From positions 1 to 32,141 of the forward strand of contig QIAJ01000122.1 of assembly GCA_003225495.1 (NCBI GenBank): 32,141 nucleotides of DNA. Reading direction: 5' to 3'. Shown piece by piece: positions 25,467-32,141 of this stretch; within the stretch, counting starts at the first letter, position 1; each line of letters opens with the position of its first letter. The notes beneath the pieces are model-generated. The model was not told the DNA's origin. It did no database searches and saw only the letters and a list, made by a program, of their open reading frames with translations. The position numbers were made by a program, and so were the translations under genes. The DNA is from Acidobacteriota bacterium. Its GTDB lineage: Bacteria > Acidobacteriota > Terriglobia > Terriglobales > Acidobacteriaceae.

Positions 25467-25922
25467 TTGGCCTGCCCTTATTTTGTGCCGCGGGAAATAG
25501 TGAACGACAGCTCCTGGTTGCATCCTTTACGCCTGCCCCTGGCAGCGGGATGGAGCGGCGGGTGTTGCGCCTCGGGACAGGAGATTACGCCGCCGGATTC
25601 GATGGTCCGCGAACTTTGCAATCTGGGCAACGGCACTGGCTGCCCTCATCTTCCACGGGATCGCGACTGGGACGCGGTTCGATTTTCGGTCGCGCGCACC
25701 AGTCCTAACCAAATTACCCTCTGCTACGTGTGCGAGCTTGCGCATGCTCCGGTCGAACATGGCAAGCTGATGTTTGATCGAATCGAAGAACGCTGGGTCA
25801 ATCCACACGCGGATGAGCGAGTGCAGAGACTGGCCGCGAGCTATCTGCAAGCCAGCCGTATGCGTCAGAATCCGCCCGTGGTTGTCGATGAAGTCCTGGA
25901 CGCAAATGAGAAAATGGCGTAA
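25467..25922 (+). CDS. Cysteine-rich hypothetical protein
   Basis: 151 residues from TTG 25467, giving MACPYFVPREIV at the N-terminus. Family not recognised. Cysteines are clustered: C3, then GGCCASG, LCNLGNGTGCPHL and CYVCELAH. This pattern, with neighbouring histidines, could hold a metal or Fe-S site. The C-terminal about 50 residues look helical (ERVQRLAASYLQASRM). No signal peptide or membrane helix. It ends 6 bases before the thioesterase ATG, so the two are probably co-transcribed. Start confidence is low; the coding frame itself is better supported by its composition and by the close coupling downstream. Confidence 0.6.
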   Translation: MACPYFVPREIVNDSSWLHPLRLPLAAGWSGGCCASGQEITPPDSMVRELCNLGNGTGCPHLPRDRDWDAVRFSVARTSPNQITLCYVCELAHAPVEHGKLMFDRIEERWVNPHADERVQRLAASYLQASRMRQNPPVVVDEVLDANEKMA

Positions 25923-25928
25923 CGCGCT

Positions 25929-26435
25929 ATGAGCGATCACGACCCGAAGCGTCCGCGGCCGGTGGCCGATTCAAAATCAGAAATGACGGAAATTGTCCTG
26001 CCGAATGATGCCAATCCATTGAACGCACTTGTCGGTGGACGCCTGATGCACTGGATCGATCTGGCGGCCGCCATGGCGGCCCATCGCCACTCGAGGCATT
26101 ATGTGGTTACGGCCTCAGTCGATCACCTTGATTTTCTGGTTCCGGTTCGCGTCGGCGATATTGTCATTCTGCGCTCGTCGGTGAACCGCGTGTTCAACAC
26201 TTCTATGGAAGTCGGTGTCAAGGTTTGGGTTGAGAATTACCACACCGAGACCAATCATCACGTGAGTTCCGCCTATCTGACGTTTGTTGCCGTCGATGGC
26301 ACCGGAGGTCGGTGCCTGTCCGTAGGACCCGTAATTCCCGAAACCGAAGAGGAGAAGCGCCGCTATGAAGACGCGCTCCGGCGGCGCGAATTGCGTCGGT
26401 CGGAACTGGCGCGCAGAAAGTCGCTTCCTAAATAG
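25929..26435 (+). CDS. Acyl-CoA thioesterase, hotdog fold
   Basis: 168 residues of the YciA/BFIT-type acyl-CoA hydrolase family. The signature N26-D-A-N-P-L-N-A-L-V-G-G-R-L-M-H-W-I-D44 is complete, including the catalytic-face Asn/Asp residues and the Gly-Gly turn. It is followed by strands VVTASVDHLDFLVPVRVGDI and SMEVGVKVWVEN. A charged Arg/Glu helix forms the C-terminus. It releases free CoA and fatty acid from acyl-CoA in the cytoplasm, as a hexamer in studied members. It starts 6 bases after the Cys-rich gene and lies upstream of the cytochrome bd genes. Confidence 0.92.
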   Translation: MSDHDPKRPRPVADSKSEMTEIVLPNDANPLNALVGGRLMHWIDLAAAMAAHRHSRHYVVTASVDHLDFLVPVRVGDIVILRSSVNRVFNTSMEVGVKVWVENYHTETNHHVSSAYLTFVAVDGTGGRCLSVGPVIPETEEEKRRYEDALRRRELRRSELARRKSLPK

Positions 26436-26481
26436 TTAGTATTCGTAATCGTTGTCGACGAAGTCGTTAAGGTTTTACGGA

Positions 26482-26509
26482 GACCTAAGACCCGTCACCT
26501 GTTACCTTT
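26482..26509. repeat. Four-copy heptamer repeat before cydA
   Basis: Units GACCTAA, GACCCGT, CACCTGT, TACCTTT, in register and in the same family as 3086-3148. It ends 4 bases before the cydA ATG and stands where a Shine-Dalgarno would be. Confidence 0.7.
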
Positions 26510-26513
26510 CTCT

Positions 26514-27872
26514 ATGGACAGCGCGCTACTTATCCATCGCATTCATTTCGGGTTTACGGTTACTTTTCACTACCTCTTTCCTCAACTTACAATGGGGCTG
26601 GCGCTCCTGATCGTTATTCTGAAGACGATCGCTCTGCGTTTCAACAATCCGGTTTATAGCCAAGCAGCTCGTTTCTGGGCAAAGATTTTCGGCATCAATT
26701 TCGTCCTAGGAGTCGTGACGGGCATTCCAATGGAGTTCCAGTTCGGCACGAACTGGTCGCACTTCTCGCGGTATGCGGGCGGAGTAATTGGTCAGACTCT
26801 GGCGATGGAAGGTATGTTCGCCTTCTTCCTTGAATCGGCATTCTTGGGCCTCTTTCTATTCGGCGAAAAGCGGCTGAGCCCGCGGATGCATTGGCTTGCT
26901 GCTTTCGCCGTCTTCGTGGGTTCGTGGTTGTCCGGCTATTTCATTGTTGCAACCGATGCCTTCATGCAATATCCCGTGGGCTACACCTTTGCTTCGGACG
27001 GATCTCTGGAGCTTTCCAGCTTCTGGGATCTCCTGCTCAATCCATGGGCGCAGTGGCAATATGCGCACACGATGATTGGAGCGGCCATCACCGGCGCATT
27101 TGTCATGGCTGCGGTGGGCGCGTTTTATCTATTGGGAAACAGGTTCACCGAGCATGCCCGTGTTTTTCTTAAGGTCGGCGTGATTGCGGGTTGTCTGTTC
27201 AGCATTCTTCAGCTCTATCCGACGGGCGACGGCCACGGCAAGATGGTTGCGACGTATCAGCCGGTCACGCTCGCCGCCATGGAAGGACTGTTCCATAGCC
27301 AGCGTGGAGCGCCGGTCGTAATCATGGGACAGCCTAACGACCAGCAGGGCAAGATCGATAATCCGCTGGCCGTACCGGGCATGCTCAGTATGCTGACTTA
27401 CCGCCGCTGGGACGCGCACGTGCGTGGACTCGACGATTTTCCCAGGCAGGACTGGCCGGACAATATTCCGCTGCTTTATTACAGCTACCACATCATGGTG
27501 GGCCTCGGGACAATCTTCATTGCAGTGATGGTCGTGTCAGCTTTCATGCTCTATCGCGATCGTTTGTTTCACGCCAAGTGGATGCTTTGGATCCTGCTGC
27601 TCTCGGTGCCATTCCCCTACATCGCGAATACCGCGGGTTGGATGACTGCTGAGCTCGGTCGACAGCCCTGGCTGGTGTATGGACTGATGCGCACGGCGGA
27701 CGGCTATTCCAAAACCGTTTCGGCGGGTAACGGTATGTTTACCCTGCTCGGATTTATGGGCCTCTACACAGTGCTCGGCATTCTGTTCGTGCTTCTGATG
27801 CGCCGCGAATTGGAGACGGGTCCTGCGGTCGCTGTCGAGCCGGCCACGCTTCACATCGAGGAGGCGAGGTAA
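26514..27872 (+). CDS. cydA: Cytochrome bd quinol oxidase subunit I
   Basis: Membrane subunit that oxidises quinol and reduces oxygen to water, 452 residues, with the short Q-loop form. Numbering coincides with E. coli CydA: haem ligand H19, E99 and E107 are all conserved. H185 corresponds to the b558 histidine, and M328 in YYSYHIMVGLG to the b558 methionine. The GRQPW motif is at 382-386. In the Q-loop, E257 is kept, but the lysine position 252 (E. coli K252) is threonine (QPVTLAAMEG), a variant also known in other bd-type oxidases as far as I recall. Several hydrophobic helices span the protein. No Shine-Dalgarno is visible before the ATG (a heptamer repeat is there). It is followed by cydB after 2 bases. 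Confidence 0.96.
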   Translation: MDSALLIHRIHFGFTVTFHYLFPQLTMGLALLIVILKTIALRFNNPVYSQAARFWAKIFGINFVLGVVTGIPMEFQFGTNWSHFSRYAGGVIGQTLAMEGMFAFFLESAFLGLFLFGEKRLSPRMHWLAAFAVFVGSWLSGYFIVATDAFMQYPVGYTFASDGSLELSSFWDLLLNPWAQWQYAHTMIGAAITGAFVMAAVGAFYLLGNRFTEHARVFLKVGVIAGCLFSILQLYPTGDGHGKMVATYQPVTLAAMEGLFHSQRGAPVVIMGQPNDQQGKIDNPLAVPGMLSMLTYRRWDAHVRGLDDFPRQDWPDNIPLLYYSYHIMVGLGTIFIAVMVVSAFMLYRDRLFHAKWMLWILLLSVPFPYIANTAGWMTAELGRQPWLVYGLMRTADGYSKTVSAGNGMFTLLGFMGLYTVLGILFVLLMRRELETGPAVAVEPATLHIEEAR

Positions 27873-27874
27873 AT

Positions 27875-28912
27875 ATGGCGTCACTCTGGTTCTGGATCGT
27901 CGCAGCAATGATCACCGCGTATGTGGTGCTCGATGGATTTGATCTGGACGCGGGAGCGATTTATCTGGCCGTGGCCAAGACTGACGAAGAACGCCGTCGT
28001 GTGTTGGGTTCCATTGGCCCGGTGTGGGACGGCAATGAAGTCTGGCTGATCGCCGCGGCGGGAACACTCTACTTTGCCTTCCCACAGCTTTACGCATCCA
28101 GCTTCAGCGGCTTCTATCTTCCACTGATGGTGGTGCTGTGGCTGCTCATCTTGCGCGGGATCGGCATCGAGTTCCGAACTCACGTTCATAATCCGGTCTG
28201 GCAAAACTTTTTTGACGCGGTGTTCAGCGCTTCGAGCATCCTGCTGGCGGTGTTCTTCGGAGCCGCGCTGGGGAATGTGGTGCGCGGTGTGCCACTCGAT
28301 TCGACGGGTTACTTCTTTGAACCGTTGTGGACTAGTTTTCAGCTAAGTGCGCAGCCCGGGATTCTCGATTGGTACACGGTGATGATCGGTGGAATTTCTC
28401 TGGTAACACTGACGGCTCACGGGGCGCTCTATGTTGCCCTCAAAACCGACGAGGACCTCAGCCGCAGGGCGCGTGGAGTGGCCTTGCTCTGCTGGCCTGT
28501 GCAGTTTTTCCTGACTTGCATCAGCCTGGTGGCGACTTATTTCATCCGGCCTGACGTGATGGGCAATTACGAAAGACATACGATCGGCCTGCTGATTCCG
28601 ATTCTCGTATTTGGCAGCCTAGGCGTAATGCTGTGGGCAAATCCTAAAGGTAAAGAGAAGCTGGCGTTCATGGCTTCGAGCTTTTACATCACAGGAATGC
28701 TGATCGGAGCTGCGTTTGCTCTCTATCCGGTAGTGCTACCCGCCCGTAATCCGCAATATAGCCTGACCATTTACAACACCGCTGCTGGCATTCACGGGCT
28801 CAGGGCCGGACTCGTCTGGTGGAGCTTTGCGGCAGTATTGGCGGTGGCATATTTCGTATTCATCTATCGCATGTTTCGCGGAAAAGTGCAGGTTGGTGAA
28901 GGGCATTACTAG
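27875..28912 (+). CDS. cydB: Cytochrome bd quinol oxidase subunit II
   Basis: 345 residues, the partner of CydA. The typical N-terminus (LWFWIVAAMITAYVVLDGFD, then LDAGAI) and the GPVWDGNEVWLIAAAGTLYF motif are present. About eight hydrophobic helices. It starts 2 bases after cydA, with its GAGG ribosome site inside the end of cydA, so translation is coupled. No cydX- or cydCD-like gene is seen in the window. The next gene (SDR) follows after 20 bases. Confidence 0.96.
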   Translation: MASLWFWIVAAMITAYVVLDGFDLDAGAIYLAVAKTDEERRRVLGSIGPVWDGNEVWLIAAAGTLYFAFPQLYASSFSGFYLPLMVVLWLLILRGIGIEFRTHVHNPVWQNFFDAVFSASSILLAVFFGAALGNVVRGVPLDSTGYFFEPLWTSFQLSAQPGILDWYTVMIGGISLVTLTAHGALYVALKTDEDLSRRARGVALLCWPVQFFLTCISLVATYFIRPDVMGNYERHTIGLLIPILVFGSLGVMLWANPKGKEKLAFMASSFYITGMLIGAAFALYPVVLPARNPQYSLTIYNTAAGIHGLRAGLVWWSFAAVLAVAYFVFIYRMFRGKVQVGEGHY

Positions 28913-28932
28913 GCAGGAAGCGATATCCGAGA

Positions 28933-29691
28933 ATGGGCGCGACTCTTGATGGCAAAGTCATCCTCCTCACGGGAGCGGGGACGGGCATTGGACGGGCCTG
29001 TGCCTTGGCATTCGCCCAGGAGGGCGCGAGCCTGGCGCTAATCGGGCGCCGCAAAGAAAAACTCGAAGCTGTCGCGAAAGAATGTGGTCGATCGCCGCTG
29101 ATAGTTCCTGCCGATTTGGCGAAGAAGACAGAGGTCGACCGCGCTGTCACTGAAACTATTACCCGCTTCGGCCGGCTCGATGTGCTCGTCAATAATGCCG
29201 GCATTTTATTTCCGGGCACAGTCGAAGAGATCACCGAAGCACAGTGGGATCAGACTTTCCAGCTTAATGTAAAGAGCGTATGGCAGCTTTCGCGGGCGGC
29301 ACTGCCGCATTTTCGAAAGACCGGCGGAGGCGTAATCATCAATGTAGCTTCCGTATTGGGCATCAACGGAGCGCGGAAGCGCGCCTCTTACGCGCCATCC
29401 AAGGGCGCTGTCGTGCTGTTGACCAAATGCATGGCGATTGATCATGGACACGAGAACATCCGAGTCAATGCAATTTGTCCTTCGTTCGTGGAAACGGACC
29501 TGACCGCCGCGGTGATCGCGGGTGCACCCGATCCTGAAGCGGTGCGACGAGAGCGAATCGGAGTTCATCCAATCGGACGACTGGGGCGTCCAGAAGATAT
29601 CGCTGGACTTGCCATTTTTCTTGCCAGCGATGCCGCGAGCTGGGTGACGGGCGCGATCTATCCGGTGGATGGCGGATATCTTGCGGTGTGA
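28933..29691 (+). CDS. SDR family NAD(P)-dependent oxidoreductase
   Basis: 252 residues, classical short-chain dehydrogenase/reductase. The dinucleotide-binding TGAGTGIG is at 13-20, NNAG at 87-90, the catalytic S140 and YxxxK as Y153-APS-K157, and the C-terminal VTGAIYPVDGGY is typical of FabG-like members. GRR at about 38-40 after the second strand favours NADP(H). The substrate cannot be told; 3-oxoacyl-ACP reductase is only one possibility. It starts 20 bases after cydB and may share its transcript. A Shine-Dalgarno is weak (AGGAAG is 13 or so bases away). Convergent with the phospholipase-like gene (25-base gap). Confidence 0.93.
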   Translation: MGATLDGKVILLTGAGTGIGRACALAFAQEGASLALIGRRKEKLEAVAKECGRSPLIVPADLAKKTEVDRAVTETITRFGRLDVLVNNAGILFPGTVEEITEAQWDQTFQLNVKSVWQLSRAALPHFRKTGGGVIINVASVLGINGARKRASYAPSKGAVVLLTKCMAIDHGHENIRVNAICPSFVETDLTAAVIAGAPDPEAVRRERIGVHPIGRLGRPEDIAGLAIFLASDAASWVTGAIYPVDGGYLAV

Positions 29692-29716
29692 CTCTTAGCA
29701 GAAATCACTGGACGGT

Positions 29717-31048
29717 CTACTGGCTGGCGACGGCTCCCGAGTACGCTTTAAGTTGGTCGATCTCCTTCTCCAGTTTGGCCCAGTCAATTTTGATTTTTTT
29801 ATCTTTCTCTTTACCTTTGCGAGCAGCCATCAGCGCATTGGGATCAGAGTAGTAGGCGAGAATGTTGGCCCGCAGGTCGGGCGACACCTGATCGAAGTTG
29901 TGCTGCGCCAGTTTATCCAGGAGATCGGCGTAGGTTTTATCGCTCAGACTGTACTCCCCGGCGGAAGTTTCCTTACCGGTATCGCAGTCGCGATTGTCGA
30001 GGTGAAATGTCTTCCCGTCTGCCTGACGCAGTGTGGCCTGGAAGTCTTCGATGGTCAGGTTCACGCTCTTGATGTACATGTCTTCGGTTTGCGTGGTGGG
30101 AATTTTGAATTGCAGTGCTCGGAACGGGCCGATCTTCGGCATGATTTTCAGAAAGAACGCGAAGATGCGCTCTCTCCACCCAGGATGCCGGTAGCCCTTC
30201 CCCCACTCTTTCTGATAATTCGTGCGGGAAAGATAATAAATAAATTTCTTTCGATCGAAGTTCGGATCTTCCTTGACCATCTGGTCCTTTCGCGTAAGCA
30301 GCGCCACCCGGGTCATTTCGGGGATGATGCTGCTTACGCTGCGGCGAAAAGTTCCGATGGCCAGATCTTCGTCTCCGAAGACGTCGGAGAGTTTCAGGCC
30401 GTAGATCTCAATGAAAGCGCGCTCCAGGAGTGGTTTTGAAACTTCGAAACCGATGAAATCGTGATAACGGTCGCTGGTGTAGCGGTTCTTGGCCACCTGC
30501 ACCATGTCAAAACCGAACTCGGTGCGGATGTGCGCCTTGGGGTCGTCGGCGTAAGTGACGCGGTCGCCATACTTTTTCTTCAATTTCGGAAATTCGATCG
30601 CGACGACCTGGTTGATGGTCGGATGGCCGCTGTTGTCGGAAACGTAGTGCGCCAAGGCGCCAAGTGAAAAAGCATATTCATTCAGGTCCGAAGAATCCTG
30701 GATCAGCGTGACCACAAAATCCCCGCTGCGCACGTAATGGAGAAGGTCGCTAAAGAATTTGCTGCCGAACGGGTAATATCCCATGTCCTGGACGAGTGAA
30801 CCCCCGTAAGCATAGGCATGCGCCTTGATGAGATCGTCATCGGTTGCCTGCGGAAATCGATGCTTGAGCATGGGAACGATCCGGTCCTTCCATAGCAGGT
30901 CCACCACCTGCTCGTGAGTCAGGACGGAGTAAGCAGGCGCTATTACAGTCCCCAATAAAAGAATTGTGAGGGCGAGGACAATGAGAGAGCGAAATGTTTT
31001 GGTGACCGAGATCGGCATTCCGGGACGAAGTTTTCTGCTGAGTTGCAT
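29717..31048 (-). CDS. Secreted zinc-dependent phospholipase C/S1-P1 nuclease-like protein
   Basis: 443 residues; ATG 31048 is preferred over an in-frame start at 31153 because AAGGGA lies upstream and a signal peptide (SLIVLALTILLLGTVIAPAYS) follows at about 21-41. The helical zinc-dependent PLC fold is suggested by ligand-like residues in family order: H45, H77 (KAHAYAYGG), D88 (QDMGYYP), H104 (LLHYV), H134/D138/H142 in LAHYVSDNSGH. The rest is helical and charged, ending in a Lys-rich coiled segment (KGKEKDKKIKIDW). Likely a periplasmic or secreted hydrolase of phospholipids or phosphodiesters; not proven. Divergent from the Mrp gene, 104 bases apart. Confidence 0.85.
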   Translation of the reverse strand: MQLSRKLRPGMPISVTKTFRSLIVLALTILLLGTVIAPAYSVLTHEQVVDLLWKDRIVPMLKHRFPQATDDDLIKAHAYAYGGSLVQDMGYYPFGSKFFSDLLHYVRSGDFVVTLIQDSSDLNEYAFSLGALAHYVSDNSGHPTINQVVAIEFPKLKKKYGDRVTYADDPKAHIRTEFGFDMVQVAKNRYTSDRYHDFIGFEVSKPLLERAFIEIYGLKLSDVFGDEDLAIGTFRRSVSSIIPEMTRVALLTRKDQMVKEDPNFDRKKFIYYLSRTNYQKEWGKGYRHPGWRERIFAFFLKIMPKIGPFRALQFKIPTTQTEDMYIKSVNLTIEDFQATLRQADGKTFHLDNRDCDTGKETSAGEYSLSDKTYADLLDKLAQHNFDQVSPDLRANILAYYSDPNALMAARKGKEKDKKIKIDWAKLEKEIDQLKAYSGAVASQ

Positions 31049-31104
31049 CGTTCGTGATCCCTTCTCATGTTCAAAAGGCCAGAGTTTCAAGCATCCACAT
31101 CCCG

Positions 31105-31110
31105 TATAAT
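31105..31110 (+). promoter_or_regulatory. Candidate -10 box for the Mrp gene
   Basis: A perfect TATAAT lies 42 bases before TTG 31153, in the divergent region. The -35 is weak (AGTTTC, 16 bases upstream). RNA would start near 31117. Confidence 0.4.
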
Positions 31111-31152
31111 CGAATCTGCGGCCTGGTATCGCGGGCCACTTAAAGGAAGCCA

Positions 31153-32001
31153 TTGAGCGCTCATTCGCATCACGCCGGTCAGCAGCCTCCCAGTCCGCAA
31201 CCGCTTCCGGGCGTGAACGCCATTATTGCGGTGGGCTCCGGCAAAGGCGGAGTCGGCAAGACCACACTCGCCGTCAACCTCGCGATCATCTTGTCCAAAA
31301 TGGGACACAAAGTCGGACTCCTCGACGCCGATGTCTACGGGCCGAACGTTCCTTTGATGCTTGGAACGAGCGAACAGCCTAAAGCATTGGGCGACAACCG
31401 TATCGAGCCTCTCACCGTGCATGGACTGAAGGTGATTTCGGTCGGATTTCTCAATCCTGGAGACAAGCCGCTTATCTGGCGCGGCCCCATGTTGCATTCG
31501 ATTATCCGGCAATTTCTGGGGTCGGTTCTCTGGGGAGAGCTCGATTATCTGGTTGTCGATCTACCGCCCGGCACTGGAGATGTGGCCCTTTCGCTCATTC
31601 AGACCGTCCCGCTGACCGGATCGATTGTTGTTTCAACACCTTCCGACGTGGCTTTGCAGGACGCCCGCAAGGCCATCGAAATGTTTCGCCAGATGAAGGT
31701 AGATATCGTCGGCATGGTGGAAAACATGAGTTATTTCGTATGCCCGCATTGCAAACACGAAGTGGACATCTTCTCCCGTGGCGGCGCCGAAAAAACTGCC
31801 AGGCAATTCGACGTGGCGTTTCTAGGCAGTGTGGAACTCGATCCCGAAATTCGTAAGGCCGGCGATAGTGGTTCTCCTGCCGTGCTTCAAGGTGAGGACT
31901 CGCCGCATGCGAAGTCTTTGTTCGAGTTTGCCCGCAAAGTAGTGGGGCGAGTGGACGAGATCAAGGCCAACAGCACCGCCAGCGTAGTGCAGATCCAGTA
32001 G
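31153..32001 (+). CDS. Mrp/ApbC P-loop ATPase (Fe-S cluster carrier)
   Basis: 282 residues from a TTG start (AAAGGA 5 bases upstream). Mrp/NBP35 family: P-loop GSGKGGVGKTT at 28-38, LLDADVYGPNVP and the switch segment YLVVDLPPGTGD, and the C197-P-H-C200 pair that carries the bridging Fe-S cluster. A short N-terminus (rich in His, Pro and Gln) lacks the MIP18/DUF59 domain found in many bacterial Mrp proteins, as in the NBP35-like short form. It loads 4Fe-4S clusters onto apoproteins in the cytoplasm, using ATP. The TTG is the only start near a ribosome site; a GTG at 31216 would cut into the N-terminal strand before the P-loop. Confidence 0.93.
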   Translation: MSAHSHHAGQQPPSPQPLPGVNAIIAVGSGKGGVGKTTLAVNLAIILSKMGHKVGLLDADVYGPNVPLMLGTSEQPKALGDNRIEPLTVHGLKVISVGFLNPGDKPLIWRGPMLHSIIRQFLGSVLWGELDYLVVDLPPGTGDVALSLIQTVPLTGSIVVSTPSDVALQDARKAIEMFRQMKVDIVGMVENMSYFVCPHCKHEVDIFSRGGAEKTARQFDVAFLGSVELDPEIRKAGDSGSPAVLQGEDSPHAKSLFEFARKVVGRVDEIKANSTASVVQIQ

Positions 32002-32141
32002 ATAATTCTCCTTATATTATTTGTCAATTTTCGTGGGGCAGCCACGCAGGGGCCGGGAATGCGGCGAATTGATCGTCCGAGCTGCAAAGGAAAATTATTT
32101 CACAATCCGAAAGTGAACTAAAAACACGACTTAGACAATGC

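Noticed and set aside
32031-32046. CGTGG/CCACG hairpin after the Mrp gene as a terminator
   Set aside because: Only a 5-bp stem and no T-run downstream.

Overview
The window looks like chromosomal DNA of a soil-type Acidobacteriota (Terriglobia/Koribacter-like); this is an inference. It rests on gene style: a Ser/Thr kinase fused to TPRs, a matrixin-like/Ig-repeat secreted protein, a WxxGxW-repeat protein and a MoxR-VWA pair. It also rests on moderately high GC and on short period-7 repeats between genes. No rRNA, tRNA, CRISPR, prophage or intact insertion sequence was seen.

Layout. 1-3015 (minus): a kinase-TPR receptor running off the left edge, preceded by a small secreted coiled-coil protein. 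3152-4933 (minus): a secreted DUF885 metallopeptidase, facing away from a minimal penicillin-binding transpeptidase (5325-6563, plus) and a membrane di-iron hydroxylase (6700-7305, plus). 7428-10923 (minus): an NTF2-like secreted protein, the wreck of a REP-associated tyrosine transposase (RAYT), and a diheme cytochrome c with a six-cysteine secreted partner. 11390-13513 (plus): a decaying patch with a DUF2231 gene broken by an apparent 29-bp micro-inversion, a transaldolase with a damaged N-terminus, and an intact cytidylate-kinase-like gene. 13950-15272: a WxxGxW-repeat protein with a Gln/Arg-rich tail and a clean terminator. 15423-18664: a MoxR-type AAA+ ATPase, a VWA protein and a small unknown protein.

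18902-22665 (plus): two overlapping secreted-protein genes. The first has a possible TIMP/NTR-like fold. The second is a 1004-residue protein whose matrixin-like domain has lost its zinc ligands and which carries IPT/TIG- and Big_1-like repeats. 22797-25369 (minus): an S9 prolyl-oligopeptidase with a REP-like palindrome inside its reading frame, and a TPR protein whose stop codon lies in a second REP-like palindrome. 25467-29691 (plus): a Cys-rich unknown, an acyl-CoA thioesterase, cytochrome bd oxidase (cydA, cydB) and an SDR oxidoreductase. 29717-31048 (minus): a zinc-dependent phospholipase C-like protein, divergent from an Mrp/ApbC P-loop ATPase (31153-32001, plus).

Working together: MoxR/VWA is a chaperone-type pair; CydAB is the respiratory quinol oxidase; the overlapping pair at 18902-22665 is probably made and exported together. 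The most unusual signals are the pseudo-matrixin pair, the REP/RAYT relics (one REP translated inside a peptidase), the period-7 repeats at four gene borders, and the micro-inversion in DUF2231. All positions and translations were read by eye, and no homology search was run.
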